Positions 7,195 through 14,443 of a stretch of DNA of 17,697 nucleotides are shown one piece after another. Below the pieces are notes generated by a model that did no database searches, was not told where the DNA came from, and worked only from the letters and a program-made list of their open reading frames with translations. How positions within the stretch are numbered: the stretch's first letter is position 1; each line of letters begins with the position of its first letter. Source of the DNA: Candidatus Sumerlaeota bacterium (GTDB taxonomy: Bacteria > Sumerlaeota > Sumerlaeia > JADFCT01). The translations under genes and the position numbers were made by a program. The DNA lies in assembly GCA_026398575.1 (NCBI GenBank), contig JAPLSP010000115.1, forward strand, positions 1 through 17,697, read 5' to 3'.

Positions 7195-8921
7195 AAAACC
7201 ATTTCCAATACCCAACAGGGAATACCCTATTCCCCAGCTGGAAAAACATCCATCGAGCTGCCGTCCGATGGAAGATGCTGCTCGCGGTCGGTTTGACGAT
7301 TGTGGCCGGCGCCACCGGAATGGCGATGCGTCTGGGAGGCGGTGAGAAAAAGATGGATAGTCCTTTGCCCACTTTTACCGTCGTGAAAGGCGATCTGATT
7401 ATAGACGCCCTCGAGCCGGGGAATATTGACGCCACCGAATCGCAACTCATCCGTTCGGAGGTCGAAGGGAAAACCACCATCATTTCCATCATTCCCGAAG
7501 GTTCAAAAATTACGGAGAACGACGTGGCCACCAGCCGGTTGCTGGTCGAGCTGGATTCTTCGCGACTGATGGAAAAAGACGCGACTCAGCAAATCGCCGT
7601 CCAAAGCGCCAAGGCCGCGCTGCAAGAAGCCAAGTCTTTGTATAATATCCAGATTAACGAGAATGAAAGCGCCATCAAGCTGGGCGAGCTGGCGATCAAA
7701 TTCGCCCAAATGGATATCGAACGCTATCTCGGGCCGAAAGTCGCGCAGAATTTCATTGACGGCAAAACCAGCCTGACGCAGTTGCTCGCCGATCGGGATC
7801 TGGCCGGCGAGGCGCTGCAAAAAAGATGGCAGATGGAGAGTGATATCAACCTGGCCAAAGAAGACTATACAAAGGCCCGGAGCCGTTTGGAATGGACGGA
7901 CAAGCTCACCTCCAGCGGCTACTTGACGAGGGACGACTTGCTGGCCGACCAATTGGCCGAAAAGCGCGCCAAAGCCGCGGAGGAAAAAGCCAAACTGGCC
8001 CTGGACCTGTTTCTCAAGTATGAATTCATGAAACAAGCCGAGCAATATCGTTCGGACCTGGACAAAGCCATCAACGAACAGATGCGCACCAAGGAAAAAA
8101 ACGCTTCCAAACTCGCGCAGGCTGAGGCCAAGCTGAAAACAAACGAAGTCATGTTTACCAGTCAGTCAGACTTGCTGGAAAAAATCCAGCGGCTGATCCG
8201 CAAGTGCAAGATTATCGCGACCAAACCTGGATTGGTCATTTATGCGGGCGATCCCCATCGGGGGGATGAAATCCAGGAAGGCAAAGATGTTTATGAACGT
8301 CAGGAAATCATTCGAATTCCCAATACCGCCTCGCTGCAAGCCACCACGCGCGTCCATGAGTCGGTCATCGCCCGCGTGCATCCCGGGCAGAAGGCCTTTG
8401 TGACCGTGGATGCGATCCCGGACCGCATATTTCACGGCTCTGTCACACGCGTGTCCGTGTTTCCGGATTCCTCCAATCGCTGGATGAATCCGAATCTGAA
8501 AGTCTATACGACGGATGTGGATATCGAAGATGAGACTCCGGCGTTGAAACCGGGTATGACGGCGCAGGTGCAGATCATTATCGAAGAGCGTAAAGATGTG
8601 GTGATCGTTCCGCTTCATGCCATCAATGCGCGCAATGAGAAAAAAATATGCTCGGTCGTGACGGCGAATGGATATGAAGATCGCGAAGTCGAAACCGGCG
8701 AATACAACGATAAATTCATCGAAATCAAAACGGGCTTGCAGCCGGGCGAAACCGTGTTGCTGCGCAAGTCCGGCGGAATGGAGCGGGAAGGGACCGCCTC
8801 GGATAGCGCCAAAAGCAAGGATAATTCGAAAGCCAAAGACGGCGGCAATCCGCCTGAAAAGATGCCGGCTTCCGGACCTGACAAATCCTCCAAAGACAAA
8901 TCAAAGCAGGCCCACCCATAA
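7191..8921 (+). CDS. Periplasmic adaptor (membrane-fusion protein, MacA/HlyD type)
   Basis: Links the inner-membrane ABC permease to the TolC-like channel. The 576-residue protein has a short cytoplasmic start, one membrane anchor (about 29-46, MLLAVGLTIVAGATGMAM), a lipoyl/barrel-sandwich piece (TFTVVKGDLIIDALEPGNIDATE, resumed near IIATKPGLVIYAGD), a long coiled-coil hairpin rich in Lys/Glu/Ala between them, then beta-barrel and membrane-proximal segments (LKPGMTAQVQIIIEERKDVVIVPLHAI). It is longer than typical MacA (about 370) because of the extended hairpin and a charged Lys/Ser/Asp/Pro tail of about 40 residues. GGAGGAGG at 7173-7180 supports ATG 7191; the in-frame ATG 7170 lies upstream of that site. 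The 5' end (7203-7237) looks like degenerate 7-bp repeat. It abuts the ATPase gene with a 2-base gap. Confidence 0.9.
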   Translation: MKNHFQYPTGNTLFPSWKNIHRAAVRWKMLLAVGLTIVAGATGMAMRLGGGEKKMDSPLPTFTVVKGDLIIDALEPGNIDATESQLIRSEVEGKTTIISIIPEGSKITENDVATSRLLVELDSSRLMEKDATQQIAVQSAKAALQEAKSLYNIQINENESAIKLGELAIKFAQMDIERYLGPKVAQNFIDGKTSLTQLLADRDLAGEALQKRWQMESDINLAKEDYTKARSRLEWTDKLTSSGYLTRDDLLADQLAEKRAKAAEEKAKLALDLFLKYEFMKQAEQYRSDLDKAINEQMRTKEKNASKLAQAEAKLKTNEVMFTSQSDLLEKIQRLIRKCKIIATKPGLVIYAGDPHRGDEIQEGKDVYERQEIIRIPNTASLQATTRVHESVIARVHPGQKAFVTVDAIPDRIFHGSVTRVSVFPDSSNRWMNPNLKVYTTDVDIEDETPALKPGMTAQVQIIIEERKDVVIVPLHAINARNEKKICSVVTANGYEDREVETGEYNDKFIEIKTGLQPGETVLLRKSGGMEREGTASDSAKSKDNSKAKDGGNPPEKMPASGPDKSSKDKSKQAHP

Positions 8922-8923
8922 TC

Positions 8924-9613
<690 letters not shown>

Positions 9614-9677
9614 GATCAATATCCAATATCCAATGTCCAATATCCAATATCCAAGTGTTCAATATTCAGCACTCAAT
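9614..9677. repeat. Heptamer repeat array, TCCAAT orientation
   Basis: Immediately after the ATPase stop, six consecutive 7-bp units of consensus ATCCAAT occupy 9614-9655. After a 1-base slip, three decayed units (GTTCAAT, ATTCAGC, ACTCAAT) reach 9677. This is the reverse-complement orientation of the array at 9763-9895. The two could pair in mRNA across a spacer of about 85 bases (9678-9762) in which I see no gene or other signal. The pattern is of the same kind as heptanucleotide short tandem repeats known from cyanobacteria and many candidate-phylum genomes. Confidence 0.9.
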
Positions 9678-9762
9678 TCAAAAACAAAAATACTTTCCGC
9701 TCAGACGGATAGATTATTGAGCTAAATTATGATCAGTTCCTGCAAGAGGCTTGGCTTGTTAG

Positions 9763-9895
9763 ATTGGAAATTTGAGATTTGAGTTTTGAAATTGGGAGTT
9801 GGAAATTGGGAATTGGACATTGGACATTGGACATTGGGAATTAATACTTGGATGTTGAATGTTGGATATTGGATATTGAATGTTGGATATTGAAT
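9763..9895. repeat. Heptamer repeat array, ATTGGA orientation, 19 units in register
   Basis: Nineteen consecutive 7-base units from 9763 to 9895 keep exact register, consensus ATTGGAN (for example ATTGGAC three times at 9812-9832). Variation is mostly transitions and last-position changes. The final unit, ATTGAAT at 9889-9895, supplies the A and T of the permease start codon at 9894. Translated, this and the inverse array give spurious Ser-Asn-Ile-Gln-Tyr-Pro-rich frames, which should not be annotated as proteins. Confidence 0.93.
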
Positions 9896-11156
9896 GACTC
9901 CGATCCTTGCCCGTCGCATTTTCATTCTCGGCCTGATGAATATCTGGCGCCGGCCGTTGCGTTCGTTCCTGACAATCCTTGGCATCGTTTTCGGCGTATG
10001 CTCGGTCATCGCGATGCTGGCCATCGGCGAAGGCGCGAGCTATGAAGCGCAGGAGCAGATCAAACGACTGGGGAGCCAGAATATCATCATCCGAAGCGTC
10101 AAGCCGCCGCAGAACCAGGATGTCAGCCAGCAGACCTCGTTCATGATAGACTACGGTCTGACCTATAAAGACGCCGAATGCATTCAAGCCATGATTCCCG
10201 GCGTCGAGGTGATCGTTTCCGAGCGTTCCATCCGCGCCGACTTGATTTATCGCCGCACCCGCCTGGACGCCAACGTCGTCGGGACGGTGCCCTGGTTTCC
10301 GCGAGTGACCCAGCGCACGATCAAAGAAGGCCGCTTTTTCAACGAGGAGGAAACCGAAGACGCCCGCAATGTCTGCGTCTTGGGCGAGGCGCTGGCCAAC
10401 CGCCTTTTTCCCGGAGAAGATCCCATCGGGAAAAGCATCAACGCCAAAGGCGACGTCTATCGGGTGGTCGGCGTTTTGAAAGATCTCGGCGCCATGGGCA
10501 GCTCGACTCCTGCCACGCAGTTCGATCTTTACGTTCCCCTGACGGCCGTGCGCCTGCGCTATGGCGATATCATCACGAACCGTTCCTCCGGTTCTTTCAG
10601 CGCCGAGAAGGTTGAATTGAATGAGATCATCGCGCGGGTCCAGAACGTGAACCAGGTCCTGGGCATCTCCGATGTGATCCGCGGCATCCTCGACCGGCGC
10701 CATCGGCAGGCGGATTATGAAATGATCGTGCCGCTCGAGCTGCTCTACCAGGCGCAGCGCACCAAGCGCATCTTCAGCATCGTCCTCGGTTCGATCGCCG
10801 CTATTTCGCTCCTGGTCGGCGGCATCGGCATCATGAACATCATGCTGGCCAGCGTCACCGAGCGCACGCGCGAAATCGGCATCCGCCGCGCGCTGGGCGC
10901 CAAGCGCAAAGACATCATCTTCCAGTTTCTGACCGAGACGATTCTCCTGTCCGGCTGCGGCGGCCTCTTTGGGCTTGCGATCGGCGTCCTGATCCCCTTC
11001 CTCATCACCTACTACGCCGAGATGCGCACGATCGTCCGCCTGTGGTCGCTCGGCGGCGCGCTGGGCATTTCGCTGATGATCGGTTTGGTCTTCGGCATTT
11101 ATCCCGCCTGGCGCGCCTCGCGCATGAACCCCATCCAGGCGCTGAGGCATGAGTAG
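9894..11156 (+). CDS. FtsX/MacB-type ABC permease
   Basis: Inner-membrane subunit of the exporter, 420 residues. The N-terminus IWRRPLRSFLTILGIVFG starts the first membrane helix (about 24-45), followed by a large periplasmic MacB-like core domain (about 50-275). Three C-terminal helices follow, including GGIGIMNIMLASVTERTREIGIRRALGA, the FtsX-family hallmark, and the ending YPAWRASRMNPIQALRHE is standard for MacB permeases. MacB transduces ATP hydrolysis to the periplasm and drives substrate through the adaptor-TolC conduit without carrying it through the membrane. ATG 9894 fits the family N-terminus but has no Shine-Dalgarno sequence: the heptamer array runs into it. ATG 9936 is an internal alternative, also without a good site. 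Likely co-transcribed with the upstream exporter genes. Confidence 0.93.
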   Translation: MTPILARRIFILGLMNIWRRPLRSFLTILGIVFGVCSVIAMLAIGEGASYEAQEQIKRLGSQNIIIRSVKPPQNQDVSQQTSFMIDYGLTYKDAECIQAMIPGVEVIVSERSIRADLIYRRTRLDANVVGTVPWFPRVTQRTIKEGRFFNEEETEDARNVCVLGEALANRLFPGEDPIGKSINAKGDVYRVVGVLKDLGAMGSSTPATQFDLYVPLTAVRLRYGDIITNRSSGSFSAEKVELNEIIARVQNVNQVLGISDVIRGILDRRHRQADYEMIVPLELLYQAQRTKRIFSIVLGSIAAISLLVGGIGIMNIMLASVTERTREIGIRRALGAKRKDIIFQFLTETILLSGCGGLFGLAIGVLIPFLITYYAEMRTIVRLWSLGGALGISLMIGLVFGIYPAWRASRMNPIQALRHE

Positions 11157-11157
11157 C

Positions 11158-11388
11158 ATGAATAAGTCACACTTGGAGTATTTTGAGGCAGAAGACGTTC
11201 TTTATCTTTCGATCTCCGATGGTCCGGAAGAAGGAAGCGTGGAACTCAGTCCGAATATCACCGCTGAACTCAACGGGCAGGGGGAGATGATCGGAATCGA
11301 GATATTGCATGCCAGCGAATTCATAAGGGATTTTTTCCTGGAATCCGCACAGGCAAAGCTTATGAATCTTCGTCAGAAGGCTGCCTGA
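11158..11388 (+). CDS. DUF2283 family small protein
   Basis: A 76-residue protein with the DUF2283 pattern: LEYFEAEDVLYLSISD, a variable turn, VELSPNITAELNGQGEMIGIEILHAS and a short C-terminal helix. The family's biochemical function is not established; members are often found near small toxin-like genes such as DUF4258, but none is seen here. ATG 11158 is chosen because GAGG at 11144-11147 is 10 bases upstream. ATG 11149 is in frame and overlaps the permease stop, but that GAGG would be too close to it. Position directly after the permease suggests co-transcription with the exporter, perhaps coincidentally. Confidence 0.75.
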   Translation: MNKSHLEYFEAEDVLYLSISDGPEEGSVELSPNITAELNGQGEMIGIEILHASEFIRDFFLESAQAKLMNLRQKAA

Positions 11389-11422
11389 CAATAACATAGA
11401 AGAAGAATAGGCAAGGAATATT

Positions 11423-11938
11423 TTGAGACTGCTATCACGTGGCATTTCATCCGCCTTCACACTCATCGAACTCCTGATCGTCATCGCAATCATTGCAATC
11501 CTGGCTCTGATCGCCATTCCGAATTTTCTGGAGGCGCAGACGCGGTCGAAAGTGGCGGCGACGCAAACGAATCTGCGCACGATCGCAGTGGCCTTGGAGG
11601 CTTATTTTGTGGATTATTCGGCGTATCCCCCGGCGCCGAATGCATTCATCAAACCGGCGGCCATGACGGAAACCTGGCGCCTGACGACACCGGTGGCTTA
11701 CATAGCGCAGATTCCCAAAGATATTTTTTTCGCGCCGCAGGCGTTTGGAACTCCCGGCGGCGCGTTTGGACCGGGAGGGTCTTATCTGCACTATATCGCC
11801 GATCCAACCGTGGACCGGTATTGGCTGCTTTGGAGCTATGGCCCGGATCGCGACATGGAATTCACCAATACCCACTACGATCCATCCAACGGAACCATCA
11901 GCGACGGCGACATTTATAGATCCGGAGCGCTCACCTGA
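11423..11938 (+). CDS. Type II secretion/type IV pilus-like pseudopilin (GspG-like)
   Basis: A 171-residue prepilin-type protein. A short basic leader (MRLLSRGISSA) precedes FTLIELLIVIAIIAILALIAIPNFLEAQTRSKVAA, the class III signal: cleavage before F12, mature Glu5 (E16), and a hydrophobic helix used for assembly in the inner membrane and pseudopilus. The residue before the cut is Ala, not the usual Gly. The soluble part has an N-helix (TQTNLRTIAVALEAYFVDYSAYPP) and a Gly/Pro-rich tail ending GPDRDMEF-YDPSNGTISDGDIYR, a form frequent in bacteria with many scattered pseudopilin genes. Start is TTG 11423, with AAGGA at 11413-11417, 5 bases upstream; no ATG fits. No other secretion genes are nearby, so the machine it joins is unknown. 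Confidence 0.9.
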   Translation: MRLLSRGISSAFTLIELLIVIAIIAILALIAIPNFLEAQTRSKVAATQTNLRTIAVALEAYFVDYSAYPPAPNAFIKPAAMTETWRLTTPVAYIAQIPKDIFFAPQAFGTPGGAFGPGGSYLHYIADPTVDRYWLLWSYGPDRDMEFTNTHYDPSNGTISDGDIYRSGALT

Positions 11939-11950
11939 GAACGGTGGGAT

Positions 11951-11972
11951 TTAAATTTTATCAAAAATTTAA
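11951..11972. repeat. AT-rich inverted repeat after the pseudopilin gene
   Basis: TTAAATTTT (11951-11959) and AAAATTTAA (11964-11972) are perfect reverse complements around a 4-base loop, 12 bases after the pseudopilin stop. A weak AT-only stem of this kind could assist transcript ending but is not a convincing terminator. Its last two bases overlap the palindrome that follows. Confidence 0.5.
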
Positions 11973-11990
11973 CGACAACATGTTGTCGTT
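11971..11990. repeat. Perfect 20-bp palindrome
   Basis: AACGACAACATGTTGTCGTT is identical to its own reverse complement across all 20 bases with no spacer. Such uninterrupted symmetry suits binding by a dimeric DNA-binding protein or a mobile palindromic element; with no loop it is a poor RNA hairpin. It is 33 bases after the pseudopilin stop and far from the next start, so an operator role is uncertain. Confidence 0.75.
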
Positions 11991-12005
11991 CGCGCAATCT
12001 GCGAA

Positions 12006-12112
12006 AAAATCTGTGCTAATCCGCCCGATCCGCTCCATCCGTGTTCTATCTCAATTTGATTTTTTGTTATAGAACACGGATTGGGCGGATCGGGCGAATC
12101 ATCACGGATTTT
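12006..12112. repeat. 44-bp imperfect inverted repeat (cruciform/MITE-like)
   Basis: Arms 12006-12049 and 12069-12112 match as reverse complements at 38 of 44 positions around a 19-base loop. The arms are themselves built from 9-bp units of form NATCCGNNN (12018-12044). RNA of either strand would form a long stem. No ORF is present, so a MITE-like or retained repeat unit is more likely than a gene remnant. Confidence 0.8.
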
Positions 12113-12204
12113 AAGAAGCAAGCTCAGGAGACATGATCATGCCATCCCAATCTCTGGCGCCGCATCGCGGCACATTTTTTCGTGTGCAGCAGGAAAAAAT
12201 CTTA

Positions 12205-12234
12205 GTTATTAGCGTTGATTAGCGTCTATTAGCG
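12205..12234. repeat. 10-bp tandem repeat, three units
   Basis: Three adjacent decamers sharing the last six bases TTAGCG's core (GTTATTAGCG, TTGATTAGCG, TCTATTAGCG) occupy 12205-12234. They end about 40 bases before the methyltransferase start. One turn of B-DNA per unit would put each copy on the same face of the helix, but the array is too short to claim protein binding. Confidence 0.7.
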
Positions 12235-12275
12235 GTTGCTTGAAGGTATTTTTCCTGGTTTTGCGGAGGGGGCCT

Positions 12276-13019
12276 GTGATCTGCGAATACCGCACCGACG
12301 ATTGCGACCGCTATAAAATGGCTTATTCCGATCCGCATCGCGCGATCGAACCGCTCGAACGCGAAATCGCCGTGGTCGCCGGCGCGCTCGAGAAACTGCG
12401 CGAAGCGGGTATCCTTCCTCACACGCGCTATGACCATGAGAAATTCCTGGCCCATCGCCAGGCGGTCGCCGAGCGGTTTGAAATCCCCTGGACCGCGATC
12501 ACGCCCCGGATGCAGCGGCTTCTCTATGCCGTCAACGCCATCGCGCAGCCCTGCAACATGATCGCGGCGGGCGTCTTCTGCGGCAACACATTCATCTCCA
12601 ACGCGGGCGCCGCGGTCGGACCGGGCGCCTGTTACACGGCGAAAAACCTGATCGGCGTCGAGATCAAGCCCGAAGAGGCGGCGCGCGCCGAACGCAATGT
12701 TCGCAAGATAGACCCGAGCGGCTTGGCCCGCATTGTCGCCGCCGACGCCGTGGATGTCGCCGCTCAATTCGCCGAGCCGGTCCATTTGCTCTACCTCGAC
12801 GCTGACGGCGATCAGAAACGCGGCAAAGGAATTTATCTCGATATCCTTGAGGCATGTTATGCGCGGATGCCCAAGGGCGGAACCGTCTGCGCGCACAACA
12901 GCGTCAATTGCGCCGGGCGCCTGAAGCATTATCTGGACTGGGTTCGGGACGGGGCGAACATGGCCGCCAGCGTCAATATCATCTTCGACGGCGAAGGGCT
13001 TGAAGTCTCGGCCAGATAG
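12276..13019 (+). CDS. SAM-dependent class I methyltransferase, O-methyltransferase-like
   Basis: A 247-residue predicted cytoplasmic methyltransferase. The Rossmann core is visible: motif I MIAAGVFCGNTFISNAGAA (about 95-112), acidic strand end LIGVEI (E129), IVAADAVDV (D157) and LLYLDADGD (D175/D177), then ILEACYARMPKGGTVCAHNSVN. The arrangement resembles catechol/caffeoyl-CoA-type O-methyltransferases (COG4122 and Methyltransf_24 relatives). Their conserved metal-binding Asp-Asn after the GG strand reads His-Asn here (207-208), so metal dependence is doubtful. The N-terminal 90 residues are helical and unassigned. GTG 12276 is chosen because GGAGG at 12265-12269 is 6 bases upstream; the in-frame TTG 12240 lies in front of that site. 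Substrate unknown; the following glycosyltransferase and oxidoreductase hint at surface glycan or small-molecule modification. Confidence 0.75.
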   Translation: MICEYRTDDCDRYKMAYSDPHRAIEPLEREIAVVAGALEKLREAGILPHTRYDHEKFLAHRQAVAERFEIPWTAITPRMQRLLYAVNAIAQPCNMIAAGVFCGNTFISNAGAAVGPGACYTAKNLIGVEIKPEEAARAERNVRKIDPSGLARIVAADAVDVAAQFAEPVHLLYLDADGDQKRGKGIYLDILEACYARMPKGGTVCAHNSVNCAGRLKHYLDWVRDGANMAASVNIIFDGEGLEVSAR

Positions 13020-13096
13020 CGCGATATTCCGCGAAACAGTTTTCCTTCGCACTCACATTCGAGATTAGTATCTCAAGGATAAATCGCAAATTCTCA

Positions 13097-14443
13097 TTGT
13101 TGACGCGCTTTGTCGTGTGCATGCTTTGCTGGAATGATCCCGGCGCGCTGGATACGCCGGACACGGCGGAATATCTGACGCTGGCTCACAACCTGAAAAC
13201 GCATTTCGAATATTGCGAAGGCGCCAACGGCATCAGTCCGGCGATCAAATATCCGCCGCTGTTTCCTTTTTTTCTGGCGGCGCAGGATTTCACGCTGGGG
13301 CGCTCTCTCAACACCCTGTCTTTGATGCAGGCGTTGCTGGGGATGGTGGCGTGCGCCTTGATTTACGCGGCGGCGTTTGCGCTCATTGGTTCGCGCGGCG
13401 CTGTGGTGGCCGGGCTGATGGCCGCCTTCGATCCGGTTTGCGCCACGGGATCGCTGCTGATCTCGCATGAAGGCCTATACCTGTTTTTTTTGGCGCTGGC
13501 CGTTTGGGCGCTGACGCAAGCCTTTGTCCACGACTACCCTTGGGCCTGGGCGGCCGGCGGCGGCGCAGTGGCGCTGGCGGCCTTGACCTGGAGCGACGCG
13601 CTTTGGCTTTGGGTTCCGGTCGCGTTGGGATTCCTGATCCAGCGCCGCGTTGCGACTCCCGCCGCTAAGGCCGCCGAGCAGGTTACCCGGAACCGGCGGC
13701 GCCATTTCGCCTTGTTTATGGCCATCTTCACACTCTTTGCCGGCTCATGGTTCGCACGCAATTATTGGGTCACGGGCGAATGGGGATTCGCCGCGGAGCC
13801 CGCCATACGCTGGGTTGAAAACCGCCAGGCCGCCCTCGTGATGAAGCAAAACGGCGTTGGGCGCGCCGAGGCGATTGCCTTGCTCAACGCGGATTTCAAA
13901 GCGCGGCCCGACGCCAAGACAGTGGCGGGATTTGAGCGCGCGCGGCTTCGGCGTTTCGAGGCGATCAAAGCGCTGACGAGGCGCCCAACAGCCGCGCTCG
14001 AATTCTGGGGATGGGGAATCTGGCAAACGCTGGCGGAGCCGGAACTGGACGTGATGAAATCTTTGATCCGCATTGTCTTCCCGCAAACCCGGATCAGCCA
14101 GACTCTTACGAGCATATACGCGTTTGCCGGCCGCACGATTCAATGGGCGTTGCTGGCGCTCATCATCGGGGGAGCGCTCTGGCGCCGCTCGTGGCGCGGC
14201 GGATTCACCTGGTGGGGCCCGGTGATTTATCTGCTCTATTTCCTGCCTTTCCTGGGCGATCTTGACGCCGGCGCTTCGCTACGGCTGGCGTTGACGCCGG
14301 CCCTGTATCTGCTGGCCGCCCGCGAGATCGAGCAGTATTGGCCCTGGTTCGAACGGCGCTTCTCACGGTACGGCTCGCCGGGCTTTGTCCGGGTTATTCA
14401 TGAAGGGCCGATCATTCAATCCAACGGAGGCCCGCGTCTGTGA
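13097..14443 (+). CDS. GT-C-like integral membrane glycosyltransferase, possibly 5'-truncated
   Basis: A 448-residue polytopic membrane protein resembling ArnT/PMT-type GT-C transferases, which move sugars from polyprenyl-phosphate donors on the outer face of the inner membrane. The first-loop acidic motif is DTPDTAEYLTLAHNL (D19, D22), followed by IKYPPLFPFFLAA, a hallmark 'PPLYP' turn, then at least seven hydrophobic segments (for example ALLGMVACALIYAAAFALI, LFFLALAVWALTQAF, WALLALIIGGALW). The first transmembrane helix normally before the acidic motif is missing: only about 15 residues precede it. The start TTG 13097 has no proper ribosome site (AAGGA at 13075-13079 is too far), and no other frame upstream encodes a hydrophobic helix. 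The gene may be truncated or may start differently. The stop overlaps the next gene by 4 bases (GTGA). Confidence 0.72.
   Translation: MLTRFVVCMLCWNDPGALDTPDTAEYLTLAHNLKTHFEYCEGANGISPAIKYPPLFPFFLAAQDFTLGRSLNTLSLMQALLGMVACALIYAAAFALIGSRGAVVAGLMAAFDPVCATGSLLISHEGLYLFFLALAVWALTQAFVHDYPWAWAAGGGAVALAALTWSDALWLWVPVALGFLIQRRVATPAAKAAEQVTRNRRRHFALFMAIFTLFAGSWFARNYWVTGEWGFAAEPAIRWVENRQAALVMKQNGVGRAEAIALLNADFKARPDAKTVAGFERARLRRFEAIKALTRRPTAALEFWGWGIWQTLAEPELDVMKSLIRIVFPQTRISQTLTSIYAFAGRTIQWALLALIIGGALWRRSWRGGFTWWGPVIYLLYFLPFLGDLDAGASLRLALTPALYLLAAREIEQYWPWFERRFSRYGSPGFVRVIHEGPIIQSNGGPRL

Larger units (their letters stand above)
11939..12275. other. Non-coding repeat patch between pseudopilin and methyltransferase
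   Basis: These 337 bases carry no supported gene. They hold, in order, an AT-rich inverted repeat (11951-11972), a perfect 20-bp palindrome (11971-11990), a 44-bp imperfect inverted repeat (12006-12112) and a 10-bp tandem repeat (12205-12234). The stretch 12113-12204 shows nothing I can name. An in-frame TTG at 12240 could extend the methyltransferase, but its ribosome site supports GTG 12276. Confidence 0.7.

Noticed and set aside
9614..9893. CRISPR array
   Set aside because: The period is 7 bp with no unique spacers, the units are degenerate and no cas genes are near.
9759..11159. Long minus-strand open frame opposite the permease gene (466 codons), and similar long antisense frames opposite pyrH, uppS, the HDOD gene and the TolC gene
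   Set aside because: They mirror strongly supported genes, lack recognisable motifs, are Ala/Arg/His/Gln-rich as expected of antisense GC-rich DNA, and have no ribosome sites. The 466-codon frame also reads through the heptamer array.
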